DNA from: Massariosphaeria phaeospora
Taxonomy: Eukaryota > Ascomycota > Dothideomycetes > Pleosporales
NCBI GenBank assembly: GCA_011032825.1
Contig: JAADJZ010000006.1
Location: 1,054,001 to 1,118,000 of the forward strand
Length of the DNA stretch: 64,000 bases
Reading direction: 5' to 3'
Below the pieces are notes generated by a model. That model was not told the origin of the DNA. It saw nothing but the letters and a program-made list of their open reading frames with translations, and searched no databases. Shown here one piece after another: positions 23,342 to 34,988 of the stretch. The position numbers were made by a program, and so were the translations under genes. Position 1 is the first letter of the stretch; every line of letters starts with the position of its first letter.

Positions 23342-25042
23342 TTTGTTTGTCTGTACCAGCATTGTTTTCCTTTGGTTTCCTTTTGTTATAATGTAGTAGT
23401 GAGAATTACATCAAAGCCAGGGAGGGGGTTTCAGGGACGCGCAATCACCAAGTCTTTAGCCAGGATTGTTTGCGTTGCTGGAGCGACCGCTCGGGTTCTG
23501 TATATAGAATGTACGGAGTACACAGTTGCACGTTTTGAGGTCCGGGAACATTTTCCATTGAGTGTTCCATTGAGTGCTGTCGTCATCGTCAGCACTGTGT
23601 TTTACCCTTTTTACCCAGTCAGATTAATCCCGCGGATCGGATGGGTGGTCGAGAAAAATACGGTTTCTGGCTCTCTCGTACTACGCTCGGCTTCGCCGCA
23701 ACGCAATCGCGGTCGCAGTCGGCCGCGGTGTTTGAGCGTGGTGGTACGTGATGGACAGTGCTTTCGGGATCTATAACGCACGCATGTCATCATCCTTTCA
23801 ACGGCTGCGGTGCGGTGCGGTGCGGGTGCGGGTGCGGTGCTAGACGAGACTCGGCCGTGTAGGTAGACGAGCTTCAGAACCCAGCGGCCCGTTCAGGGCA
23901 TGTTTCAGTGGCTGGGGCTGACGGGTCATTATCAAACCCGCAAAAGAATCGATCGGGGGTTTTGGATTTGCCGCTGGTTGAGTGGCGCGTCGCGCGTCGC
24001 GAAAAAGAACATAGATAGCCGGGCGGGCTGTGATAGGGCTGGGACTTGAGGCATTATTCCCCATCCTGGCTAGGGTTAAACGGCTTCCGAAGGAGGGCGT
24101 GGTGAGCCTGGGAGCCCGGGGGGTTCGGAGTTGTATCTTGTAAGTAGAGCGTTGTGTGTGCACTGGGTTGGTTGTTGATCGATACTAGGAAGGGGTACTG
24201 GGCTACACGGTGTTGTATTGCAGAGGCAGATATGATTTGAGATTTGCCGGATTAGATGGTTCAAAAGACGGTCAGCGAAAGTCGTAGGTAGTGTTGTAGG
24301 CTACCTGTTTGGGGTAGCTAGCTCGCTGCAGCCGCAACTGTAACGGCATGGCTGCCGTTGGCGGTAAGGGAAAAGGCGGAGAGCGTGCTGCGCTGCGTGC
24401 TGCGTGCTGGCTGGTTTTGGTCTGGGTAACATCGTGTCGGGGCCTGTAGGGCAAGTGGCCATGCACGTCAACTCTGCCCATCGCTGGAGCCAAGCGGTGA
24501 GCGAGCGCTGCGCTGAGCTGAAGCTGGGCGGCCTGATCGCCGCGGTGTGGGTCGCGGCCGGCCGGCCTGATTGGACAGGCGCCTGATGCAGACGGATGCA
24601 GGATTGTCGGACACACCCCCGGCAAGTGGCTCAAGCTGAGCGGGAGCTTTTCTGTTTGGGCTGCGGGCTGAGGCGGTGGAGCGACAGGGAGAGGGGTTTG
24701 CGGGTGTTGGATCGGGGGACGGATGGGCAGGTATGCTTGCGCGATATCTATCTCGGACGTGGGAGCGCGGGTTATAAGTGCGGGTGGGTCCTCGGGCTTG
24801 CTGCTGGTTCCTGGCCGTTACTTTGAATTGAACATTGCCTTTCTTCTCGCTGGCTCGAATTGGTCTTCAGCGTCTACGCATCTCCTTTTTGCCGGTTGCT
24901 TGCTTGCTTAATTGACTGACTACCTACCCCCTCCGATTTCAATTGCTGGCTTGCTGTCAACGCTAGCAAAGCTTATCGCGACTACCCACCTTCCGCCTTC
25001 CATCTACACCTCTACCAACAACGACTCCCCACACCATCTACC
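23342..25042. other. Long intergenic region upstream of the aminotransferase gene
   Basis: About 1.7 kb with no convincing gene. A short GC-rich tandem tract (GCGGT/GCGGGT units) lies at about 23809-23841. A minus-strand open frame at 24272-24634 has no protein-like character. The last part probably holds the promoter and transcription start of the aminotransferase gene. Confidence 0.45.
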
Positions 25043-25417
25043 ATGTCTTTCTCCGCCAACAAAGTACCCATCTTGAGGGGCTCCGGGTCCGGCGAACGGC
25101 GGTTCTCGTCGAGCAAAGAGGGCGGCGACACTGGTGAGTTGGGCCTATTTCCTCAGTTTTCGTTACGCGTGGCCTTTGCTTTTTCCCCTCACACGTCATT
25201 GGCTTCGCCGTGGTGGGATGCCGTGATGGTATTGGAAGGATTCACGCTGCGTGTGCATGGCGGGGTACCCTACGAAGACCCTGTGTGGCGAGGCGCTGGG
25301 GGAGAAACAAGACGATTTGGAGGTTCTTGTACTACCTACGGGATTACTCTTGCTTCCTCGACTTCTCCTTCGTCTCCGTTGTCCTATTCCTAGACCCTGT
25401 ATCCTTAACTCCTCACC
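25043..25417 (+). promoter_or_regulatory. Transcribed leader with upstream ATG and probable 5' UTR intron
   Basis: An ATG in good context (CTACCATGTC) at 25043 opens a frame that reaches a GTGAGT donor at 25134; an acceptor-like CCTAG lies at about 25393. Splicing these would leave a leader with an upstream ORF out of frame with the main start at 25418, because a TAA precedes that ATG in its own frame. This would allow uORF control of the aminotransferase, or a separate small product. Confidence 0.4.
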
Positions 25418-27076
25418 ATGGCCACCACCACGCTTCCCGACCGCAGCAACCCCTCCGCAGCATCTCCCACCTCGCCCAAAGACCGCCGGCGTGCTAACTC
25501 GTCAGCTACAGAACTCAACTCCAAGATCCACCGACAGTTCCGCCAGTCGCACGAAGGCCACAAGGCGCATGCCGGCCTCGATCCCACGCGTGCCTCTACC
25601 GGTGTCGTATGGACCTCGGAGCGCGCCTACGAGCATGGATTCCTCGACGACCCTGAGGCGTGGGCGAACTTGGGACAGGGTGCCCCGGAGGTCGACGACG
25701 AGATCGAGGGCTGCTTTGACAGGCCCAAGGAGGTGGATATCAGCTCGCATGGACGCGAGTATGGGCCTACGGCGGGAATCAAGCCGCTGAGGGACGCGGT
25801 TGCGAAGCTGTACAATGAGCATCACAGGAAGTGGAGGAAGAGCCAGTACACTTGGTGAGTTGAACCGTGGATGCGGTACTGGGGAGGACGAGGGCTAATT
25901 TGTGGATAGGGAGAATGTGTGCATTGTTCCCGGTGGTCGTGCTGGTTTGATCCGTATTGCTGCTGTCTTGGGCAACTGCTACTTGGGCTTCTTCATTCCT
26001 GGTATGTTTGTCGAGCAAAAGATTGCATAAAGGCTAACAGTTGTAGACTATACGGCGTACAATGAGATGTTGTCGCTCTTCAAGAACGTACGTTGCAAAC
26101 CACTCAACAAGCTAGATCATCTTAGCTAACATACTCAGATTGCCCCTATCCCCATTCCGCTCGGCGAAGAGGACAAATACCACATGTCGCCTGACAAGAT
26201 CGCCGAAGAAATCGCCCGTGGTACCTCCGTCATCCTCACCTCCAACCCCCGTAACCCTACCGGCCAAATGGTCGCCAACCCCGAGCTCGCCCAAATCCAG
26301 AACATCTGCCGTGATCGCGCGACCCTCATCATGGACGAGTTCTACTGCGGATACAACTATACGACCAACTGTGACGGCACCGTCATCTCGGCCGCCGACA
26401 ACGTCGAAGATGTAGACGAGGACGACGTCCTGATCATCGACGGCCTCACCAAGCGCTTCCGCCTGCCCGGCTGGCGTGTGGCCTGGGTGATCGGCCCCAA
26501 GGAGTTCATCAAAGCCATCGGCTCGTGCGGCTCGTACCTCGACGGCGGCTGCAACGTACCCTTCCAAGAAGCCGCCGTGCACATGCTCGACCCCCCGCGC
26601 GTCCGCAACGAGATGCGCGCCCTGCAGACGCACTTCCGCAACAAGCGCGACTACGTCATCGACCGCCTCCAGAAGATCGGCTTCAAGTTCCCCTTCATGC
26701 CCAACTCGACCTTCTACCTGTGGCTCGACCTCTCTGGCCTACCAGAGTCAATCAACGACGGGCTCAACTTCTTCCAGGCGTGCCTCGAGGAGCGCGTCAT
26801 CGTTGTGCCGGGCATCTTCTTCGACTTGAACCCGGCCAAGCGTCGCGATCTGTTCGACTCGCCGTGCCATCACTTCATCCGGTTGAGCTATGGGCCGCGC
26901 ATGGATACGCTGGTCAAGGGTATGGATTCTATTGAGCGTATTGTCAAGAAGTGAGTATCTCCCCGTAGCTGTTTAGCGAGAACGAAGAAAATGGAGACTG
27001 ACTATGTATTTTTAGGCACAAGGCAAACCCGATCCCGACCAACCAGGTTCGGCCGCGCGGCGGTGCGGCGCATTAG
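25418..27076 (+). CDS. PLP-dependent aminotransferase, class I/II
   Basis: Five exons (introns 25855-25909, 26002-26046, 26088-26138, 26951-27015) give 480 residues. It is a fold-type I PLP enzyme that should transfer an amino group between an amino acid and a 2-oxo acid; the substrate cannot be read from the sequence. Visible motifs: ANLGQGAPEVDDE (substrate-side loop), REYGPTAGIKPLRDAV, VPGGRAGLIRI, SNPRNPTGQ, LIMDEFYCGY (Asp for the PLP ring nitrogen and Tyr) and the Schiff-base Lys at about residue 295 in DGLTKRFRLPGWR. The last exon is a 20-residue basic tail. No organelle targeting signal is obvious; the first 30 residues are Ser/Pro/Arg-rich. Confidence 0.88.
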
Positions 27077-27289
27077 ACAAAGCGTTGCGCCCTCGATAGA
27101 TTGAACAAGATGTGGGTGGGGAGTGTAGTTGGTTACGCGGTTACGCAATGGATAAAATTGGGACAGTAAATAGATGGTGTGGCAATGGGGATGGGCCAAA
27201 ATGACATGGTATGGCATAGATGGACGGATGAATTGATGGATTTTCATGGTCGAGCGGACTTGGAAGATTAGACCAAGTGCGTGTCAGAG

Positions 27290-27443
27290 CTGAAAACATA
27301 TTGGTTGATTTGGAGAGGATAATTCAATTGATCAATTAGAGTTAAATATTGTTGACTAGTTCAACAACATAAGTCAGCAATGACTGAACGTCTCTAAATT
27401 GATCAATTGAATTATCCCTTCAAATCAACCATCATGTTTTCAG
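27290..27443. repeat. Large imperfect palindrome: 52-bp arms, about 50-bp loop
   Basis: The left arm 27290-27341 and the right arm 27392-27443 are reverse complements at most positions, with three single-base indels and a few substitutions. The arms begin CTGAAAACAT and contain GGATAATTCAATTGATCAAT, which includes the perfect 12-bp palindrome AATTGATCAATT. A cruciform or hairpin transcript could form. The loop contains the left end of the second inverted repeat. Confidence 0.75.
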
Positions 27444-27629
27444 TTTCTGCGCTAGAATCTTGTGAGCTTCTGCTCTTAAAGCGCGTGCATGATGGGACAG
27501 ACAGACCTAGGCTCATCGAGTGGACTGCGTGGCACACGAACACCCGAACACCCCGCCGCCCTCTTTTTATTTTATGGGTTTTGGGGGCGGTTTAGTTGAA
27601 CAATTTGAGTCTTTCAGTCATTGCTGACT
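27372..27629. mobile_element. MITE-like element with about 30-bp terminal inverted repeats
   Basis: The left end AGTCAGCAATGACTGAA (27372 on) is matched in reverse complement by TTCAGTCATTGCTGACT ending at 27629. Similarity extends inward about 30-40 bp (CTCTAAATTG against CTCAAATTG). The element is about 258 bp, has no coding capacity and lies next to TA dinucleotides, as in Tc1/mariner/Fot1-type insertions. A clean target-site duplication is not certain. The right arm of the adjacent palindrome lies inside it, so the two structures are nested. Confidence 0.5.
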
Positions 27630-28500
27630 AGGTTGACTACCTATTGATTACAAACGCAACAGAAATGATTCGCAACGATATTTTTTTTGGCAGCAGATGC
27701 TGCGCAACCACGGTTCGCAGGTGTTGAACATTTAGCTAGTACACAAAGATGAGATCAAAGCCCCTCGTATCTCAGAACACAAAGCACGTGGTTTCAAAAG
27801 GTAACACCAATCTGCTGATCGTGAATTGGGACAGTGCGCGGTCATCGCCGCCCTCTTATAGAACCGAGGCGCGGTCTCCCGCACCGAAGGCTGACGACCA
27901 GTAGTCACTGAGCGCAATAGCAACAATGCGACTCTCGACTCTCGACTCTCGACTAGAAACCTCCAACTCCTATTACAAGTCAGGTTCTCGCATGATTGTT
28001 TTTTTTGTGGATATGTCATACACTTGTAAGTAAACTGAACGCTAGTATCAAGTTCATCATATATAGAACTTGTCGATTGCTAGGTTGGCATGCATCCCTG
28101 CTGGTTGTGGTTGTGTTGGGCAATGATTGTGGTAGTGCTGGAGGCGCGCGGATTCAGTGCTCTAAAGCTGGATTGGATTTCTAGAAGAGCGCCATTGTGC
28201 GTTAGTGAGATAATCTCTTCTTGTTTTTTTTGAGAAGAAGATGATAGTGAAGACGAGGAAGAAGAAGAAGAAATGTGGTATTACATTATACATAAGAAGT
28301 GTTGTGTTGGTGAACGAAGTCCTTTCCCCAGATACTCCAGTTGATGCGAAGAAGCTGTGCGTGCGAGGTATTCGCTGTCCCGATTCCAATCCCGATCCCA
28401 GTCCCGTCTCCATACCTCATCCGAGCCCTAAAGATATCGAAAAGAAAGAAACCATACAAAGAGCGTCCCTAGCCATCATCCATTACACCCCATCATTCGC

Positions 28501-31500
28501 TCAATCCAAAGCGATTTCCGCCGCCTTCCCATTTGCATACCCATTCCCATTCTGTTGTTCCCCCGTGACCCAATACTTGCCACTAGCCCTCCTCCTCACC
28601 GACTCCTCCCACCTCCCGCCCTCCCCCCCACTCTCCTCCTCCCTCCACTCAAACCGCCTTGGCCTCGTCCAGCAGCCCCCCAACTCCACGCCGTCTTTTC
28701 CGCCGGGCGTCCACTTCTCCACCGGCGCGGGCTTCTTGTCCTTCCACTCGCGCACGCCGTCGTCTTCGAGGCGGCGCTCCAGCGCGGCGAACACGTCGCT
28801 GTAGTGCGAGGCGTCCTTGTCCCAGCCGCCGTTGCGCTTGTACGCCGCTTTGAGCAGGTCGGCGTGCTGCAGCGCGGTGTCGAGCAGCGGGGCGTCGCCG
28901 TCGCCGTGGCTGTCGCCATCGCCGATGCGGCAGAGGACGTCTTCGTGGAGGGACATGGCGTCGCGGTAGCGCTGCGTGGCGGTGTACAGCTCTGAGAGCA
29001 GGCGCGTGAAGGACAGAGTGGTGGGGGAGAGCGCGCCGTGGATGTAGGAGAGGTTGTAGCGGATGTGGTGGCAGAGGTGGATGGCGGCGGGGAATTTGCC
29101 CAGGCTGGCGAGCGTTTGGATGAGGCTGCGGCCGAGGTAGAGGACGAGGGGTGAGGAGGAGATGTTGGTTCGGATGGTGCGCGTGTGCCAGAGGGTTTGG
29201 AGGATGCGCTGGGAGATGGATGTTAGTATTTGTAAAGGGGTGGGAGAGGTGGGGGAGACTTACTTCGAGGTCTTCGTATTTCTTCTGCTCGCTCAGCGTG
29301 GTGATGAGGTCGGTCAGCAGCTGCTGTAGCTCGTAGAGCTCGATGTCGATCTTATCCAGGCCCTGCAGTGCGTCCTGCAGCATCGCACGCGAGAGGTCGA
29401 GCATAGCGCTGTACAACTTCTCGTCGCTGCATCGTTTCGTTCCGACACCAACGAGATACTTCGCTAGGTCAAAGCCGGTGCGGATATAGAACTCAGAGTC
29501 GAAACCACCGTGCTTGTGGATGAAGCGGTCTATCAGCAACACCAAATCATACGCTTCTGCGAACTTAGCCGTCTTAGTGAACTTCAGGACCGTTCCGGAG
29601 GCGTGCTTGACGACTGTGTGTTCGTAGTGCGTTTTGTTGACCTCTTGGAGGTAGAGGCGGAAGAAGAGCTGCATGACGGAGTCCTTGACTGTACGCGAGA
29701 AGTCAAGGTACTTGAAGAAGTACTCAGTAAGCTCCTTCTCGATCTTCACGAACTCCGAGCGGCGCTCAGTCTTCTTCTCGAGGTGGAAGTAGAGACCGCA
29801 TCCCGATTTGATGACAGAGCGGTAGTCGCTCTGCGTCTTGGTGGCCTTGAAGTACGACTCGTACATCAGGATCTCGCTGCGCAGCTCGGCAAAGACGGAG
29901 GTGAAGGAGCTGGATTCGGATATAGCCTCCTGGAACGAAGCCAAGAAAACGTAAGATTTCTGCTCGACCTTTGTGGAAGACGTAATGGATGTTCGGACTT
30001 CTTCCACGATCTTGGTGCGCATCTCCTGAATGAGAGTGGTGGCTTGCTCGGTAAAGCTGCACTCTTTGTAGATCTTTGCGATACTCCTAGCTGATTCGAT
30101 AAGCTTCTCGGAACGACTCTCGTGCTGGAAGATCTCCAGAACGCTACTATTGAGGGTCTGAGTCGCAGTGGTGATGGACTCCGTCGTGCTCTGCTTCTTG
30201 TAGGTCGACACCAAGCTGGACAGAGCGGTGATTGTCTCAGTAGAAGTCCGTTCAGTCTTCTTGCACATCTCGAACTGCTCGCGATAGATCTCGACAGCCT
30301 TCGTGATTTCCTTCGTGCTGGAAGCATACATCTTCGCAATGCGAGTATTACAAGTATACAGCGTCTTCTTGCTGAACTCTGACTTCGTCTCCTTGCAATA
30401 CTTGATCACCTGCTGGTACAGACTAACAGAAGTTTCGTGGTACTCCTCTCGTCGTTCGCAGATGCTCGCATACTCCAAAGTCGCTTTGATGGTGACCTCG
30501 TGGTGATATTTGTAGTACTTGACGCATGACTCGTAGTACTCCCTGGAAACCTGGAGAAGAACACTGTACTCAACCATCTCCTTGTGTTCGAGGATAAAGA
30601 CATATTTCTTGTATATCCTCTCGATGATCGTAACGTCCAGCTTGTACTCAGCACCAAAGCGCACAAAGGTTCGCCAGAGGTAGCCGCAGACTTCATAAGC
30701 CAGATCCCACTTGCACTGGATCTCGTAGATCTGGAGCAGCAGGTATGCAGCCTCGAATCCGTGAATGTGGAGACAGCCATGTGCAATGCGGAAGCAAGAG
30801 TAGATGTAGAAACATGCTGAGGCAGCTTCTGTGTACAGTCGCATACGGAAGCAGATACGGGCGAATTCGATCAGAATCGTGATCGTCGCTGAGTCAGTCT
30901 TCCCAAAGCAAATGGGCATCCAAACGAACAGTTCCCGGTAGATCTCAATGACACGCTCATATTTGTAGATCTCCTTGAAGAAGCTGATGATGAGCTTGAT
31001 CTTGGCCAGAAGGAAGTGCTTGTTCTCGATTCGACGAGTGCAGATGAGAGCGCGAAAAAGGTTGAAGTAGATTGTTTCAGCGATCTCAATATGCAGCATC
31101 TTGAAGTGGCAAATGGCGAGGCTGATGGCGAGTTCGAAGATCTCCTCAGTCAGGTATTCGGTAATTTCGGTGATATCGATGGAGACAGATGTACTTTCGA
31201 TCGAGGCCCACACCTTGCTGATGACACGGCGGTAGATCTCGCAGGCCTCTTCGTAGCGCTCCTCGTGCATGTAGCTCGAGCAAAGAGCTTGGCAGATGGA
31301 GATGGTCGTGGATGAGATCTCAGTGGACTCCATCGAAGACTCGAATATTTCTATGAGTGTCTTCTCTTCTTTAGAGACGATGGTGACGCCTGTAGTAATG
31401 TCAGTATGGTACCAAGCAGGTTGAAAGGAAGACAGATAGTGAATCGAGTCTAGCTCCGGGCCCATGAACGGTGGCGAGGCCTTTGAAATGAGGATGTAAA

Positions 31501-34500
31501 TCGATAGGGATACTTACTGTGTGTGCTAGTCGTACTACTTGAGCTCGAAACTGTCTTCGAGTACGAGATGGACTTGGTAATCGTCTCCGCCAGCGATCTC
31601 ACAATCGTAATGCACTCCGTCGACGTCCTCTGCTCATGCCTCTCATAATGCTCATACAACGACTGATAGATCGACCGCGACATAGTAAAGATCTCCAACC
31701 GCGAGAAGTAACTCGCAATCTTCTCCACACGCTTGATCATCGTGGACTCGAAACGAGCTTCGTAGCTGTAAGACTGAATTTCGGTCCACAGGCCACGCAG
31801 GATGACTTCCGACTCCTCCTTGCGCGAGTATCGATAGAGGAACTCGGAGTACTTGAGGGCGAAGTCGATCTTGAGCTCGGTGATGCGCGTGGTTGTCTTT
31901 GAGGTTGAGACGCTCTTCCAGTAGCGAACGAGGACTTCTTCAGCTTTGAAGAACTCTTTCCGTTCCTCGTAAATTTGGACGATGGTGAGAGTAGACTGAA
32001 TGCGTCGCTCATCGGTGATGACTAGCGTCTGCTCAAGATACTCATGGTACTCCAAAGTGAGCTCCAAGCACTCCTCGTACAGAGAAAGTTGCTTCAGATA
32101 GGTAATCAGCAGCCCAAAGAGCGAATGCGTCTCCTCGTGGAGATATCCATAGACCTGGAGGCGGAGTTTGTAAAGCTGGCGGTAGATGACGACCGCCTTC
32201 TGCACTTCACCGATCTCGATGTACAACTCAGCCAAGATGCGAAGGTAGCGGATCTCCTTCGACGCGTGATGGCCATGCTGGTATACCTCAACGAGAAATC
32301 GAAGGATCTCAACCTTCTTGTCGCAGAACTCGGTATGCTCCGATATTTTGAGAGTGGCCGAATACTCAATGAAGCCTTCGGCGAGAGCTTGAACCACAGT
32401 AGTCGAGCAGATATGACGACTAATCTTCCAAGCTTCGTAAGAGTACTCAGACAGCACGTGGACATCCTTGAACTTTCGGCCAATTCGAAGCTCCAGAATC
32501 AAACTCTGCAGAACAGCAGCCGAGTGTTCACCAAAGAGGGTTTTTCGGATATTATATGCCAGGTTCTGAAACTGCTCAGCTTCACTGGCGATGTACTGCC
32601 GAGCGATGCATGATCCTTCGAACAAAGCAAAACGAACCGCATTGGAGAAAGAAAGCTTGAAGTCGGCCGAGAGAGTGAACTTGTTGCTTGTCTTATCATA
32701 AAGTGACGAAGACCGGAAGTGGAGAACCCAGTAGCGAGCCGCATACTCGAAAAGATCGTGCTGCGAGAAACTGGCTGCCATGTCATTCATACGATAGAGA
32801 TCGGCTTGCGGTTCCACGTCGCTACGTTGCAGGTGAATTTTGACATAAGCCATAGAGCGGAGAGTCAAAGAGCGATGAGCTTCCTTCAGGTCGATGACAA
32901 GCTTGGTAGTCTTGTTACCTGCCGAGGTAGATGCAACGAGCCGCTCGCGGATGCTTGGGTGACGGAGATAGACGAGTCCGTCTCGAATGACGATAAGCGG
33001 ACCACAGAGCGAGCGAACGGTCTTTTCAACATCTCCTGAGAACGGACGATATGCGCAACCGTCAAGATCAACTTCCAGTAGAGCCTTTACTTCTTTCAAC
33101 GTAAGCGGGCGCTCAGCAGCCAAAATCCAGGAAAGAATGCGTTTGGTTTCTGGCTTCTTTGCGTCGAGGCTCGAGATCAGGCGGTCGAGAGCTTCATCCA
33201 CGGTCTTGGGAGCTTTCGAGCAAGCCTTGAGCACGGCTGACGCGGACTCCTCATGCTTGACTGTCTGGAGTTGGAGTTCTGCCCAGAGGAACGATCCCTT
33301 CGCGGCTTCCTGGTGTTTTTGTATGATCTCCTGTTTTTCCGAGTCCTTGAGCTTGCGCAACTCGGAGCGATTATGGACAAAGTCTTCGACATAATGGTGG
33401 ATATCATTACTCGTTTCCTGAATATCCTCGAGGGACAGATGCTGCTGGCAGTGCTTCAATGCTGCATCGCTTACCGCTCGGCTCAGGAGGATCGCCTTCA
33501 CATTCGGCCTCGATTTTGTGATGCGATTGATCGTCTCGAGGGCCGGGGGATTTCCAATACGTGGACTGGAGAGTTGGTCAAGACCGTCGATGAGGATCAA
33601 GAGTTTGTGATCATCGAGCGACGCCTCGAGAGCTGACCAAAGAGCCTCCTCAACTTTAGCAGATGGGAACCCTTTTTGCGACAACTCCATTGCCTTGTCG
33701 ATCTTAGCAAGGAGAGTCTCGCGGCCAATCTTTCGATCAAGCAGCTGGAGCAACAGGCTCTTGACGAGGTTTAAGGGCGCCGTGGTATACTTCACGTTGG
33801 TATCTAGGATAATTTAGCCTTGATTGTAGAGTTGGTGAAGTGTTCTACGTACCCACGGAATAGGTTATCACATCATACGGTTCATCGTCAACTGACTCTT
33901 GAAGCTTCTCAAAGATCCAGCGCGCCAGGACCGTTTTGCCAGTACAAGCTGCGCCAGTCACCAAGAGAAGCCTGTTGTGTCCAGCGCCATTTCGAGTGAA
34001 CTTGCGAAGATGCGGTGCGAACCATTCACAGGTAAACTCAGCACGTTTGAATTCCGAGTAGAGTTGGTTGGACATGATGGTTTTGATGACACTGTCTTGT
34101 GGGGAGAGGAAATCGCGAATCTCATGGATATTGAAGTGGGAACAGTTTCGTCTCGAGGTCCACATAGAGATCGAGACAGACTCCAGGTGGGCGTAGAACG
34201 CAGCAGAGCTCGTGGTAACGTAAGAGTCGAACTCGATGAAGTTGAAAGATGCATGCCCTGTAGAACGTCAGTGATTTAGTAATGTTAATAAGCGAGTGCA
34301 CAACTAACCTCGACACTGAGTTGCGCAATACTCATTGACCTCAGATGTCAAATGTGCGAACTCTTGGTAGGCATGTGCCAACTCACGACGCACATCTGGT
34401 GTCGACTTGATGAGGTGCTTCTGCCTCAGGAAGACCGAGAGAGCAAAAGCCATTTTGTGAAAGACGCTGAAGACTTTCAACAAAACCTTGGTGTGCTTTG

Positions 34501-34988
34501 TTCCGAGCTACGATGCGTTAGATAACCCTAGTTCGACATGTAATCAACCGGAAGCTACTAACCTGGATAAGAGCAATGCAGCTATCACAAATCCGCCTGG
34601 TAGCATCCTCACTGTTGAGCATGAACTCATTCAGTACGCCATGAGAGAGGAGTACAACCCCGCCAATATTATCCGCCCACTTGAGAATGCGGTCCCAGTT
34701 CGAACCATCGGCGGGCATGTACCGGAAGCGTTCATTCTTGAGCGTCTTGAGAAAGTCGTGGACGGATCCATGGCCCTCGAAAGCCACACTAGTCGAGCGA
34801 CCGAAGCGGATGCGAGTACTAGACGTGGTACGCGTCATTGACTCACGAAGGACGCTCAATTTAGGCATGACAAGGCTGTCCGTGGACTCGAAGGTAGGAG
34901 ACATGGGACTGCCATTTGTCATAATCAGACTGGATGGCTGCTGGGTGCCATTGGGGGTAGGCGCTGTGTTGATGGCGACGGGTGCCAT
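28501..34988 (-). CDS. Giant STAND protein: NACHT NTPase plus long TPR-like helical repeats
   Basis: Six exons (introns 34508-34562, 34258-34308, 33804-33852, 31390-31517, 29209-29263) sum exactly to 2,049 residues. The N-terminal 300 or so residues look like a fungal NLR-type helical leader. The NTPase core is intact: Walker A GAACTGKT (33932-33955) and Walker B LLILIDGLD (33577-33603). Downstream, a winged-helix-like stretch (PLTLKEVKALLEVD) leads into about 1,300 residues of alpha-helical TPR-like units (KAVVIYRQLYKLRLQVYG, EACEIYRRVI, KAVEIYREQFEMCKK). The C-terminus is charged and Gly-rich. STAND proteins are switch-like signalling ATPases; this one's trigger is unknown. Unlike the NLR-like gene at the left end of the window, it shows no break. 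Confidence 0.85.

Larger units (their letters stand above)
27077..28500. other. Convergent intergenic region with inverted repeats
   Basis: 1.4 kb between the 3' ends of the aminotransferase gene and the NACHT-repeat gene. It holds the two inverted-repeat structures listed separately (27290-27443 and 27372-27629). Also present are a CTCGACT triplet tandem (about 27931-27953) and an A/G-rich run near 28255-28272. No gene is seen. Confidence 0.5.

Noticed and set aside
24272..24634. Minus-strand ORF of 120 codons in the long intergenic region
   Set aside because: Arg/Pro/Ala-rich composition typical of random GC-rich sequence; no motif, no splice context.
25043..25133. N-terminal extension of the aminotransferase
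   Set aside because: Splicing the GTGAGT donor to any acceptor before 25418 enters the wrong frame or meets the TAA just upstream of the main ATG.
27931..27953. CTCGACT tandem triplet as a CRISPR-like or regulatory array
   Set aside because: Three short direct units without spacers; a simple slippage repeat.
29510..30094. Plus-strand ORF opposite the NACHT-repeat gene
   Set aside because: Shadow of helical repeat coding sequence; no independent features.
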